A DNA stretch of 64,000 bases from G963674835 sp963674835 (GTDB taxonomy: Bacteria > Planctomycetota > Planctomycetia > Pirellulales > Thermoguttaceae): NCBI GenBank assembly GCA_963674835.2, contig CAXXKC010000001.1:186001-250000 (forward strand), given 5' to 3'. A model generated the notes under the pieces. That model saw only the letters and a program-made list of their open reading frames with translations. It was not told the DNA's origin and ran no database searches. This document shows, piece by piece, positions 44,046 through 51,870 of the stretch. Position 1 is the stretch's first letter, and every line of letters begins with the position of its first letter. Both the position numbers and the translations under genes were made by a program.

Positions 44046-44510
44046 ATGTCGGCGCTCTCACCGCAATGGCCGCCGATCATGGGCCTGCTCTTGGACTGGA
44101 TCCGCGCACACGAGACGCTCCTCGCCTGGCTGAGCATCGTCTCGGCCATCACCTTCGTCGGTAGCCTCATGGTCATCCCCTGGCTAATCATTCGTATTCC
44201 AGCCGACTACTTCCTTACGCGCCGATCCCTGCTTCACCCCCGGAACTCATCTCATCCGGCGATACGACTGCTCGTGCTCTTCGTCAAAAACTCGCTGGGG
44301 CTGTTGCTGGTCCTGGCCGGCATTGCGATGCTCGTACTGCCGGGCCAAGGCATTATCGCGATCGTAGTCGGCCTCATGTTGACCGACTTCCCCGGCAAGT
44401 TCGCTCTGGAACGCTGGCTCATTCGGCGGCCAGCCGTCCTCCACACCATGAACTGGGTCCGCACCAAGGCCAACGCCCCGCCACTTCGCATCCACAACGA
44501 CGGCCACTGA
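44046..44510 (+). CDS. PGPGW-type small membrane protein
   Basis: About 154 residues with two or three membrane spans. Residues L-A-G-I-A-M-L-V-L-P-G-Q-G-I-I-A-I-V match the putative transmembrane PGPGW family. Function unknown; it may act in the inner membrane. ATG 44046 or 44079 could be the start; neither has a clear ribosome-binding site. Confidence 0.65.
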   Translation: MSALSPQWPPIMGLLLDWIRAHETLLAWLSIVSAITFVGSLMVIPWLIIRIPADYFLTRRSLLHPRNSSHPAIRLLVLFVKNSLGLLLVLAGIAMLVLPGQGIIAIVVGLMLTDFPGKFALERWLIRRPAVLHTMNWVRTKANAPPLRIHNDGH

Positions 44511-44661
44511 CGCTCGCATCTGGCCGGACGGCCCGGCGCGGCAAATACCCATTTCGGGTAGAATCGCGCCGCTATTCACGTCAGCCAAAGTGTCCCATGC
44601 GACAGTCTTCGACGGCAACTGCTTTACTGCTAACCCTTTAGGCAACCAGCCCGGTTGTCGC

Positions 44662-44689
44662 TTGCCCCCGGATCGCCTGCCCGTATACT
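44662..44689 (+). promoter_or_regulatory. Predicted sigma70 promoter for a small RNA
   Basis: TTGCCC (44662-44667), a 16-base spacer and TATACT (44684-44689). It precedes a structured stretch that ends in a terminator hairpin. Confidence 0.45.
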
Positions 44690-44692
44690 TCC

Positions 44693-44830
44693 AATGCGTG
44701 TGGAAAGTAGGGTTAATACGATGAGTTCGGGCCGTATCCCGCCTGGGGAACGGCAACGTGAGGTTGACGTACTGACCCTATCGCATCCGCATTGCAGAAG
44801 AAGCCCGTCTAATTCTAGGCGGGCTTCTTC
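44693..44830 (+). ncRNA. Candidate structured small RNA of unknown class
   Basis: No protein gene; the stretch folds by hand into an elongated rod. Closing pair AATGCG (44693) with CGCATT (44788), then TAGGGT (44708) with ACCCTA (44775), TACG (44717) with CGTA (44768), and an apical stem GCCGT (44731) with ACGGC (44750) enclosing CCC/GGG. All arms are perfect and nested, separated by internal loops. A promoter candidate precedes it and an 11-bp terminator follows. The outline resembles 6S-like rods, but I cannot place it in a known family. A short frame, M-S-S-G-R-I-P-P, overlaps it and is an alternative reading. Confidence 0.45.
44797..44830. terminator. Strong terminator hairpin
   Basis: A perfect 11-bp stem GAAGAAGCCCG (44797-44807) with CGGGCTTCTTC (44820-44830), 12-base loop. 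On both strands the outer arm is T-rich. It could end the candidate RNA on the plus strand and the esterase gene on the minus strand. Confidence 0.75.
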
Positions 44831-44862
44831 GCAATCCCGGGCGTCGATGCGCCGAGCGCTCC

Positions 44863-45465
44863 TTACCTCTTGGTCTCGCGCTTCTGCTCGAGCAGCCACT
44901 CGTATAGGCCGTCGTTTGCGTACGTCTCAGTCCACGCATCGTGCTCGGCCTCCGGATACACGGTGAACTGCACGCTGCCCCCCTTCTGTTCCAACGCCTC
45001 GACCATTTCCTCCGAACGTCGAATCGGAACGACGTCATCTTTCGCCCCATGAAAAACCCAAATCGGGACGTGGGCCAGCCGCTCCGCCCAGATCGGGTTC
45101 CCCCCGCCGCAGATCGGCGCCAACGCCGCGAATCGCTCCGGTGTGTGGGCGGCCAACGCCCATGTGCCGAATCCACCCATGCTCAACCCCGTCACGTAGA
45201 TTCGCTCCTCATCGACCTTGCACTTCCCGACCACCTCGTCCAGTACCTCCGTCAGATGAAGAGGATTCCACCACGTGTCATCCGGGCACTGCGGCGACAC
45301 GACCACGAAAGGGAACTCCTGGCAGGCTTCGATCAGCTTGGGCATTCCGTGCCGCTTAACCAGTTCAAGATCGTCCCCACGCTCCCCCACGCCATGCAGA
45401 AAAAGCACCAGCGGCCAAACCTCCTTACGCTCATACTCCTTCGGCAAATAGAGCAAATACTGCAT
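44863..45465 (-). CDS. Alpha/beta hydrolase, esterase/phospholipase-type
   Basis: About 200 residues, cytoplasmic (no signal peptide). The triad is visible: Ser95 in G-L-S-M-G-G, Asp143 in G-A-K-D-D-V-V-P and His175 in E-A-E-H-D-A-W. The oxyanion part L-F-L-H-G-V-G-E is at about 21-28. It belongs to the dienelactone/carboxylesterase group of predicted peptidases/esterases. ATG 45465 has AGAGG four bases upstream; an earlier ATG at 45495 has none. Substrate unknown. Confidence 0.85.
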   Translation of the reverse strand: MQYLLYLPKEYERKEVWPLVLFLHGVGERGDDLELVKRHGMPKLIEACQEFPFVVVSPQCPDDTWWNPLHLTEVLDEVVGKCKVDEERIYVTGLSMGGFGTWALAAHTPERFAALAPICGGGNPIWAERLAHVPIWVFHGAKDDVVPIRRSEEMVEALEQKGGSVQFTVYPEAEHDAWTETYANDGLYEWLLEQKRETKR

Positions 45466-45993
45466 CACGCCTCTCACTCTGCGATAAAACGTCACGGTGC
45501 ATCAACAGCGACGTCGCAGGCGAATGGACCGACAGCCCCACCGAAATCCGCCCGGTCGACCAACTCGCCTCCGACGAGGAGACATTCTAGCGCACCCAGA
45601 CCACGAATAATAGGCGGGGGGGTGGCATAGCCCGTGGCCCGTCACGGCCAACCATTCGCATCGGCTCTCCCTCGCTCCAACCGGCATTCGGCTGATTCAG
45701 TGCGACCCGAGAAAAACCGTGCTGCCGATAACGGCACCCTCCGCTCGGTGAAAACCCTGCCTTCCTCGCGAAATTCCCGGGTGCGACAATCTGTCGCAAA
45801 ACACTCTCCCCCCATAGCTCGACAACGCATCCTCGCCCGCGTCGATCTGCCCATCGTGCGTTCGTAGCGATCGCTCGACGACATGGGGGCCGCGAACCCT
45901 CGCTTCGCGGAGTCCACGCCCAACAACTCGCCAAGCCCGTACGCCGGAGCCTGCATCGTTGGAACGCGCCATGACTGTCAATTACAATGCGAA
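45466..45993. other. Intergenic, no gene seen
   Basis: About 530 bases with short frames only. Nothing recognised before dispersed-repeat copy 6. Confidence 0.45.
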
Positions 45994-46090
45994 CTAGAGC
46001 GCATCCGGCGTAGGTGTAGCGTGTGTTTCGCTTTCGAAACCGCGGAAGCACGCCGCCACGAACGCTACGGCTAAGTGCGACACGCACTAG
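45994..46090 (+). repeat. Dispersed ~95-bp repeat, copy 6
   Basis: The best-preserved copy: starts CTAGAGCGCATCC, ends GCGACACGCACTAG, with arms GTAGCG and CGCTAC. The CTAG at each end gives an imperfect inverted terminal pair (CTAGAGCGCA versus CTAGTGCGTG on the reverse strand). It lies 136 bases before the penicillin-acylase gene. Confidence 0.85.
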
Positions 46091-46226
46091 TGGTGCCGCA
46101 TTCGGCCGTTGCGCTGCCGGCCTGTCTCCTCCGATCCAAATGCAAACTTGCGCTACGGCCTCACGAGATGCGCTCGATCGTGTCGGCAAATCAATCTCGA
46201 TGACTGCTTTTCTGGGAGGGTGCGTG

Positions 46227-48374
46227 ATGAAGCGCAGGATTCGTCTCGTTGGTGCACTGGCGTTGATCTGCACGGTTGCCAGTCTCGTTCCGGCGGCTTG
46301 GGCAGCCGAATCGGTAACCATCTATCGTGACACTTGGGGTGTCCCCAACATCTTCGGCGACTCCGAGGAGGCCGTCTCGTACGGCCTGGGTTACGCCCAA
46401 GCCGAGGACCGCCCCGAGCAAATCTTCGAAAACTACCGCGCTGCGACCGGCCGCCTGTCGGAAATCGTCGGACCGGCGGCGTTGGAGGACGACTATCAGG
46501 CGCGTCTGTTTCGGCTGGGCGACGTCGCCCAGGAAAACTGGCTCAAGGTATCGCCGAAGGTGCGCGCCTGCATGGTCGCCTTCCAGCAGGGCGTGCGCAA
46601 GTACTTCGCCGATCATCCCGAAAAGAAGCCCGCCAACTACATGGAAATCGAGCCTTGGATGTGCGTCGCCCTGGGCCGCGCCGTGATCTGGGGATGGCCG
46701 TTGGGCGAGATGGCCGACGATCTGGAGGCCGGCGGCATTCGACCGCCGAAGATCGAGTACCACGGCTCGAACGAGATGGCCCTGGCAGGTTCCAAAACGA
46801 AAGCCGGCGTCCCCATCGCCGTCATCGATCCCCACTTGAGCTTCTACGGCCTCATTCGCTTCTACGAGGCTCGCCTCTACGGCGGACGTCTCGCCGTCGC
46901 CGGTGTCGCCATCACGGGAATGCCTTGCATTACGCTCGGACACAACGCCTACATCTCCGTGGCGATGACCACCGGAGGCCCGGATACGGCCGATGTCTTC
47001 AAAGAAACCCTTAATCCCGACAACCCCAACCAGTACAAGTACGACGGCAAGTGGCGCGACGGCATTCGCCGCACGATCACCATCCAGGTCAAGACTCCCG
47101 ACGGCTCGCTGAAGCCGTTCACCCGCGAGGTCCTCTACACGCACCACGGCCCGATCGTCGCCGAAGAGGGCGGCTACGGATACGCCGGTGCGCTCGCCTA
47201 CGCGGATCAAGTCGGCCTCGCCGACGAGATGTACGCCATGTTCACCTCCAAGAACATCGCCGACATTCGCAAGGCGCTGGCCATGACGCAGCTCATGAGC
47301 CAGAACGTTATGGTCACCTGCGTCGATGGCGACATCTACTACCAGCGCACCGGCCGCACACCGATCCGGCCCGACGGCTACGACTACTCAAAGCCGGTCG
47401 ACGGTAGCACGTCCAAGACCGAGTGGCTGGGTATTTATCCCTCCAGCGACCTCGTGCAGATCTTGAACCCGGCCTGCGGCTGGATGCAGAACTGCAACGT
47501 CTCGCCGCGCGTCATGTGCGCCGACAGCCCAATGACGCAAGACAAGTACAAGCCGTACATCTACATGGAACCGACAAGGGATGGATTCGCCTACGGCCTG
47601 CATCAGCGCGCGCACATGGTCTACGATCTTCTCAACGCCGTCGACCACATTAGTATCGACGACTTCTTCGACATCGCGCTCTCGCCCCAGGTCTACGGAG
47701 CCGGACCGTGGCAGGATCGGCTCCGCGCCGCGTGGTCCAAAGCCGATGCCAAGACCAAAGACGACCCGACCCTCGCCAAGTTCGTGCAGGAAATCCTCGA
47801 TTGGAACGCTCGCGCCGAGAAGGACTCCACCGGCGTTCTCCCCTACCGATACTTCAAGATGCAATTGAAGGGCGACGACGGGCGAATCGGCAATCGGCTC
47901 GGCTCGCCCCCGCGCGACGCGATGACCGACGCCGAAATCATCCAACTGGCCAAGGACGGCTGCCAGGCCATGCTCAAGGAGGCGGGCAGCATCAACGTCA
48001 AGTACGGCGATGTCTGCCGTTGCGGCCGCAAGGGTGGCAAGCAGAACGCACCAGCCGATGGCGGAAGCCTCGACGCAATCGCCACGCCCCGCGCCCTGAG
48101 CTTCCGCGAAGACATCGGCAACGGCCGGCGGATGGCCACCGGCGGACAAACGGCCCCCGAAGTCGTCCTGATGACCAAACCGCCCCAGTCCTGGACCTGC
48201 GCCCCGCTCGGCCAATCCGACGATCCCAACTCGCCCCACTTCGACGATCAGGCGATCAAGCTCGTCAGCGAACGAAAGATGAAGAGCACCTACTTCATGG
48301 ACAAAGAGGCCCTTCTCAAGAACCTCGAGTCCAAGACCGTGCTCGACTACGAGCCGGCCGCCGCCAAGAAATGA
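46227..48374 (+). CDS. Penicillin acylase family protein (N-terminal nucleophile hydrolase)
   Basis: About 715 residues with a signal peptide cleaved near A-W-A-A-E (residue 27). The alpha chain contains T-W-G-V-P-N-I-F and Y-A-Q-A-E-D-R; the autocleavage site is G-S-N at about 180-182, where Ser181 becomes the N-terminal nucleophile of the beta chain, followed by P-I-A-V-I-D-P-H-L. The family acts on acylated amines such as acyl-homoserine lactones or other amides in the periplasm. GGGAGGG is five bases before the ATG. Actual substrate unknown; quorum quenching is possible. Confidence 0.9.
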   Translation: MKRRIRLVGALALICTVASLVPAAWAAESVTIYRDTWGVPNIFGDSEEAVSYGLGYAQAEDRPEQIFENYRAATGRLSEIVGPAALEDDYQARLFRLGDVAQENWLKVSPKVRACMVAFQQGVRKYFADHPEKKPANYMEIEPWMCVALGRAVIWGWPLGEMADDLEAGGIRPPKIEYHGSNEMALAGSKTKAGVPIAVIDPHLSFYGLIRFYEARLYGGRLAVAGVAITGMPCITLGHNAYISVAMTTGGPDTADVFKETLNPDNPNQYKYDGKWRDGIRRTITIQVKTPDGSLKPFTREVLYTHHGPIVAEEGGYGYAGALAYADQVGLADEMYAMFTSKNIADIRKALAMTQLMSQNVMVTCVDGDIYYQRTGRTPIRPDGYDYSKPVDGSTSKTEWLGIYPSSDLVQILNPACGWMQNCNVSPRVMCADSPMTQDKYKPYIYMEPTRDGFAYGLHQRAHMVYDLLNAVDHISIDDFFDIALSPQVYGAGPWQDRLRAAWSKADAKTKDDPTLAKFVQEILDWNARAEKDSTGVLPYRYFKMQLKGDDGRIGNRLGSPPRDAMTDAEIIQLAKDGCQAMLKEAGSINVKYGDVCRCGRKGGKQNAPADGGSLDAIATPRALSFREDIGNGRRMATGGQTAPEVVLMTKPPQSWTCAPLGQSDDPNSPHFDDQAIKLVSERKMKSTYFMDKEALLKNLESKTVLDYEPAAAKK

Positions 48375-48779
48375 ACGTACGGCTCGTCAGAACGGGTCGC
48401 GTCTGATCGCACTATCAACGCTCGGGGCGAACGCCGCGCAACAGTTCGCCCGCAACGGACGGTCCCGCCCTACCTCGCTGCGACTCTTGCAGCGAGGCGG
48501 GGCGCCGTCGCTTCGCAAACCGCCTAGGCACGGCCGCCGCTGGTCCGCGCCGCTCCCGTTGTCCGCCCGATCGCAGCATCCGTGGCTCGACGACCTACGC
48601 ACACCCCCCCGGCGATTTCAACGGTCGCATAGCTTCATAATTCGACCGTTCGAAAAATTATGCGCCTGCATCTGGTGTTCTGGCGCATGTCCGACTAGAA
48701 TACGGGCTGGGTTGGAGACATGCTGGACAGTTGCCACGTCACACGGTGCAGCGAGCGAGAAGCCCCCAGGAAGAGAACC
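48375..48779. other. Intergenic upstream of the GH2 gene
   Basis: About 405 bases. Holds an AT-rich palindrome (48636-48662) and a TAGAAT -10-like sequence at 48696-48701. No gene seen. Confidence 0.45.
48636..48662. promoter_or_regulatory. AT-rich palindrome, possible operator
   Basis: CATAATT (48636-48642) pairs perfectly with AATTATG (48656-48662), with TCGA in both halves. It lies some 35 bases upstream of a TAGAAT -10-like box. It may bind a regulator of the glycoside hydrolase genes downstream. Confidence 0.35.
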
Positions 48780-51700
48780 ATGACGCTCTGGAGGAACTTC
48801 CTGCTAGCCGTCATCGCGACCCTCGCCGGCGCTCAAGCCGGCCTGGCATACGCGGCGCCGCCCGAGCAACGTCAGGTGCTCGCCGACGGATGGCTCCTCC
48901 AGTCGTCCTCGCTCGTGCCGGAAACCGGCCAGCAGGTTTCTACAACCGCCTACCGGCCCGACAAATGGTACACCGCGTCGGCGCCGTCCACGGTCCTCGG
49001 CGTCCTGGTCAACAGTGGCGTCTATCCCGATCCTCGTGTCGGCTTGGACTCGTACAAGATCCCCGATTCTTCCGACGAGTTCAACGCCGAACACGATCTC
49101 GCCAAATACAGCCACCTGCCCGACAAACGGAATCCCTGGCGCGATCCCTACTGGTACCGCAAAGAGTTCTCGCTCCCGCAACTCCCGGCCGACCGCCACG
49201 TCTGGCTCCATCTCGATTGCATCAACTATCGCGCCGAGGTGTGGCTCAATGGCCGGCAAGTGGCCGACCGTGAGCGTATGGTCGGCATCTACGAACGATT
49301 CGTCTTCGACGTCACGCCGCACGTTACGGCCGGCCCCAACGTCTTGGCCGTGAAGATCTTCCCCGTCGACCATCCCAGCACGCCCGATACGCAACTCGAG
49401 CCCCTCGGCCGCGATCGTAAGTACCACAAGGAGATCCAGCAGGACGCCACCATGGTGTTCTCGATCGGCTACGACTGCATGCCCACCGTGCCCGACCGCA
49501 ACATGGGCATCCTGCAGGACGTATGGCTCGAGTGGACGGGCCCCGCCGCCGTGCGCCACCCGTTCATCGTCACCGAGTTACCGCTCCCCGAAACCGACCG
49601 CGCCACGCTCAAAATCTCCACCGAGGTCGTCAACGCCACCGATGCACCCGTTCGCGGCAAGCTTCGTGGACGGATCGAGGGAACCGACGTCGCTTTCGAG
49701 CAGCCCATCGAGTTGCGGCCGAACGAGACCAAACAGCTCGCCGTGACGCCCTCCCCGGTGATGCAACACCCGCGCCTTTGGTGGCCGCATGGCTACGGGG
49801 ACCAACCGCTCTACGACCTGACGCTCACCCTCGAAGCCGCCGGGGTCGTTTCCGACGTGCAAACGGTCCGCTTCGGCGTACGGCAGATCGGCAGCCAGAT
49901 GCACGATCGCGACGGCTGGCACGGCCGGAGGTTTCTCATCAACGGCCGCAGGGTCTTCTGCCGCGGCGGTTACGTGCAGCCCGAAATCCTCCTCGATTGG
50001 GATCCCGCCCGGTTCGAGACCGAGATTCGCTACTACACCGAAGCCCACATGAACCTCATCTACTTCGAGGATCTCCCCAATCCGCCCGATGCGTTCATGG
50101 ACCTCTGCGACCGCTACGGGCTGATGCTGGGCAACTGTTACTATGGGTGTTGGTCGTTGGTGCCTTGGGCGAAGTACGTGCCCGACCCCGACCTGCTCGC
50201 ACGCGGCACCGCCGATGTGGTCAAGCGCTATCGCAACCATCCGAGCCTCCTGCTCCACATGTTCATGAACGAAGGTCTTCCGCGAGAAGACATCTACGTC
50301 AATTGGCGCCGGGACGTTGTTGGGCTCGATGGCACGCGCCCCTTCATCCCCTCCGGCTCCTTCCCCGACTACCGCGCCAACCTGAAGCTCAAGACCAAGT
50401 ACGTCCCCGAAAACACCCTGAAGAGCACACGCGACCAGGGCACGCCCGAGTGGGTCAAGGCCGACCTGCCCGTCGGCATGAACGACTACCCGCCGAAGTC
50501 CTACGGCTGGCTCGAGCCGGTCGACTACTTCCGCTGGGTCCGTGAAGGGGGCACCTGGATGTTCATGATGGAGAGCTGCTCCCCCTCGGTCCCGCCCATA
50601 TCGAGTCTCGCGCGGTTCATTCCCGACCTCATGGCGCCCTGCCAGAGGTTCGCGCCGGACGCCGTTTGGGCCCATCACGACGCCTGCAGCTATTACAAAC
50701 CGTACGAAGAGGCGCTCGAGCGACTGCTCGGTGACGCTGACAGCGCCGCCGACTATGCCTGGAAGGCCCACCTGCTCACCGCCGAGCAGCATCGCTCGAT
50801 GTTCGAAGCCGTCCAACACCGCATGTGGGATATCACCAGCGGCTTCACCCAATGGAAGATCAACGCTTGCTGGCCTAGCGTCGAGTGGCAGGTGTTCGAC
50901 TGGTACTTCAAGCCCATGGTCAGCTACTACTACATCAAGAATGCTTGCCAACCCCTGCACGTCCAGCTCAACCTGCTCGATCGGACCGTCAGCGTGATCA
51001 ACGCCCGTTCCGAGCCCGCGGCCGGGTTGAGCGTCCGCGCCCGGGTGTTCGACGCCGCCGCCAAGCAGCTCTGGGACAAAACCGCTCGCGTCGATGCGCC
51101 CGCCGACGGCTACCGCGAGTCGTTCGTCGTCCCCGAGCCCGACGGCGCCTCGCCCGTCTATTTCATCAAGCTCGAGCTCAACGATGCCCAGGGCCGGCCC
51201 GTCTCCGACAACTTCTACTGGCTCCGCACCAAAGACACGCCCGACTACAAGGCGCTCGAGTCCTTGCCGATGACCACGCTCAAGGCAAGCTGCGACATCC
51301 AGACGCAAGACACCGAGCGCCGCGCCACGGTCAAACTCACCAACCCGACCAGCTACGTCGCCTTCTTCGTGCAGCTTGCACTGGTCCGCAGCTCAAGCGG
51401 GGAAGAGGTCCTCCCCGTGCTCTGGGACGACAACTACTTCAGCCTGCTGCCCGGCGAGTCACGCGACATAACCGCCCGATTTCCCTCCGCCAAGGCGGCC
51501 CAGGGCGATCTGCGTCTCGAGGTCGGTGGCTGGAATCTCGAAACCAACTATGTTTGCAAGGATTTAACGACCTCGAAAACCGAGGTCAAGATCGACGAGC
51601 CGGTGTCGGTAACAGCCAACATCGGCCATACGTTTCTCGACGGCAGCCGCGTGACCCTCTTGGTCGACGGCAAGCCGGCGAGCCGCAAGTGGGCATGGGC

Positions 51701-51809
51701 CAGGGAGGATCGCACGGATGCGATTGTTTTTCGTGTCAGTTTTTCGCAGCCCGGCGAGCACACGCTCGCAGTCGGAAATCGGAGTATTCGAGTGAAAGCT
51801 AGTCGTTAA
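48780..51809 (+). CDS. Secreted glycoside hydrolase family 2 protein
   Basis: About 1009 residues. Signal peptide to A-Y-A-A-P. An N-terminal jelly roll (W-Y-R-K-E-F, L-D-C-I-N-Y-R-A-E-V-W-L-N-G), an immunoglobulin-like domain (W-W-P-H-G-Y-G-D-Q-P-L-Y) and a TIM barrel. Glu498 in F-M-N-E-G is the expected acid/base; Glu598 in M-M-E-S-C the nucleophile candidate. The layout is closest to exo-beta-glucosaminidase/beta-mannosidase-like GH2, although the substrate is uncertain. C-terminal beta domains follow. AGGAAG precedes the ATG. The next GH gene starts 61 bases downstream, so they are probably one operon. Confidence 0.9.
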   Translation: MTLWRNFLLAVIATLAGAQAGLAYAAPPEQRQVLADGWLLQSSSLVPETGQQVSTTAYRPDKWYTASAPSTVLGVLVNSGVYPDPRVGLDSYKIPDSSDEFNAEHDLAKYSHLPDKRNPWRDPYWYRKEFSLPQLPADRHVWLHLDCINYRAEVWLNGRQVADRERMVGIYERFVFDVTPHVTAGPNVLAVKIFPVDHPSTPDTQLEPLGRDRKYHKEIQQDATMVFSIGYDCMPTVPDRNMGILQDVWLEWTGPAAVRHPFIVTELPLPETDRATLKISTEVVNATDAPVRGKLRGRIEGTDVAFEQPIELRPNETKQLAVTPSPVMQHPRLWWPHGYGDQPLYDLTLTLEAAGVVSDVQTVRFGVRQIGSQMHDRDGWHGRRFLINGRRVFCRGGYVQPEILLDWDPARFETEIRYYTEAHMNLIYFEDLPNPPDAFMDLCDRYGLMLGNCYYGCWSLVPWAKYVPDPDLLARGTADVVKRYRNHPSLLLHMFMNEGLPREDIYVNWRRDVVGLDGTRPFIPSGSFPDYRANLKLKTKYVPENTLKSTRDQGTPEWVKADLPVGMNDYPPKSYGWLEPVDYFRWVREGGTWMFMMESCSPSVPPISSLARFIPDLMAPCQRFAPDAVWAHHDACSYYKPYEEALERLLGDADSAADYAWKAHLLTAEQHRSMFEAVQHRMWDITSGFTQWKINACWPSVEWQVFDWYFKPMVSYYYIKNACQPLHVQLNLLDRTVSVINARSEPAAGLSVRARVFDAAAKQLWDKTARVDAPADGYRESFVVPEPDGASPVYFIKLELNDAQGRPVSDNFYWLRTKDTPDYKALESLPMTTLKASCDIQTQDTERRATVKLTNPTSYVAFFVQLALVRSSSGEEVLPVLWDDNYFSLLPGESRDITARFPSAKAAQGDLRLEVGGWNLETNYVCKDLTTSKTEVKIDEPVSVTANIGHTFLDGSRVTLLVDGKPASRKWAWAREDRTDAIVFRVSFSQPGEHTLAVGNRSIRVKASR

Positions 51810-51817
51810 GTCACGAC

Positions 51818-51850
51818 GGGCGAGCCTCGTTTCGCTCCGCCCACCCTAAG
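51818..51850. repeat. GTAGGGTGGGCC-type repeat, inverted and diverged copy
   Basis: Reads GGGCGAGCCTCGTTTCGCTC then CGCCCACCCTAAG; on the minus strand it aligns with the repeat at 27947. It fills the short gap between the two GH genes. Confidence 0.55.
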
Positions 51851-51870
51851 ATCTCTACAGGGGGTCGCCA

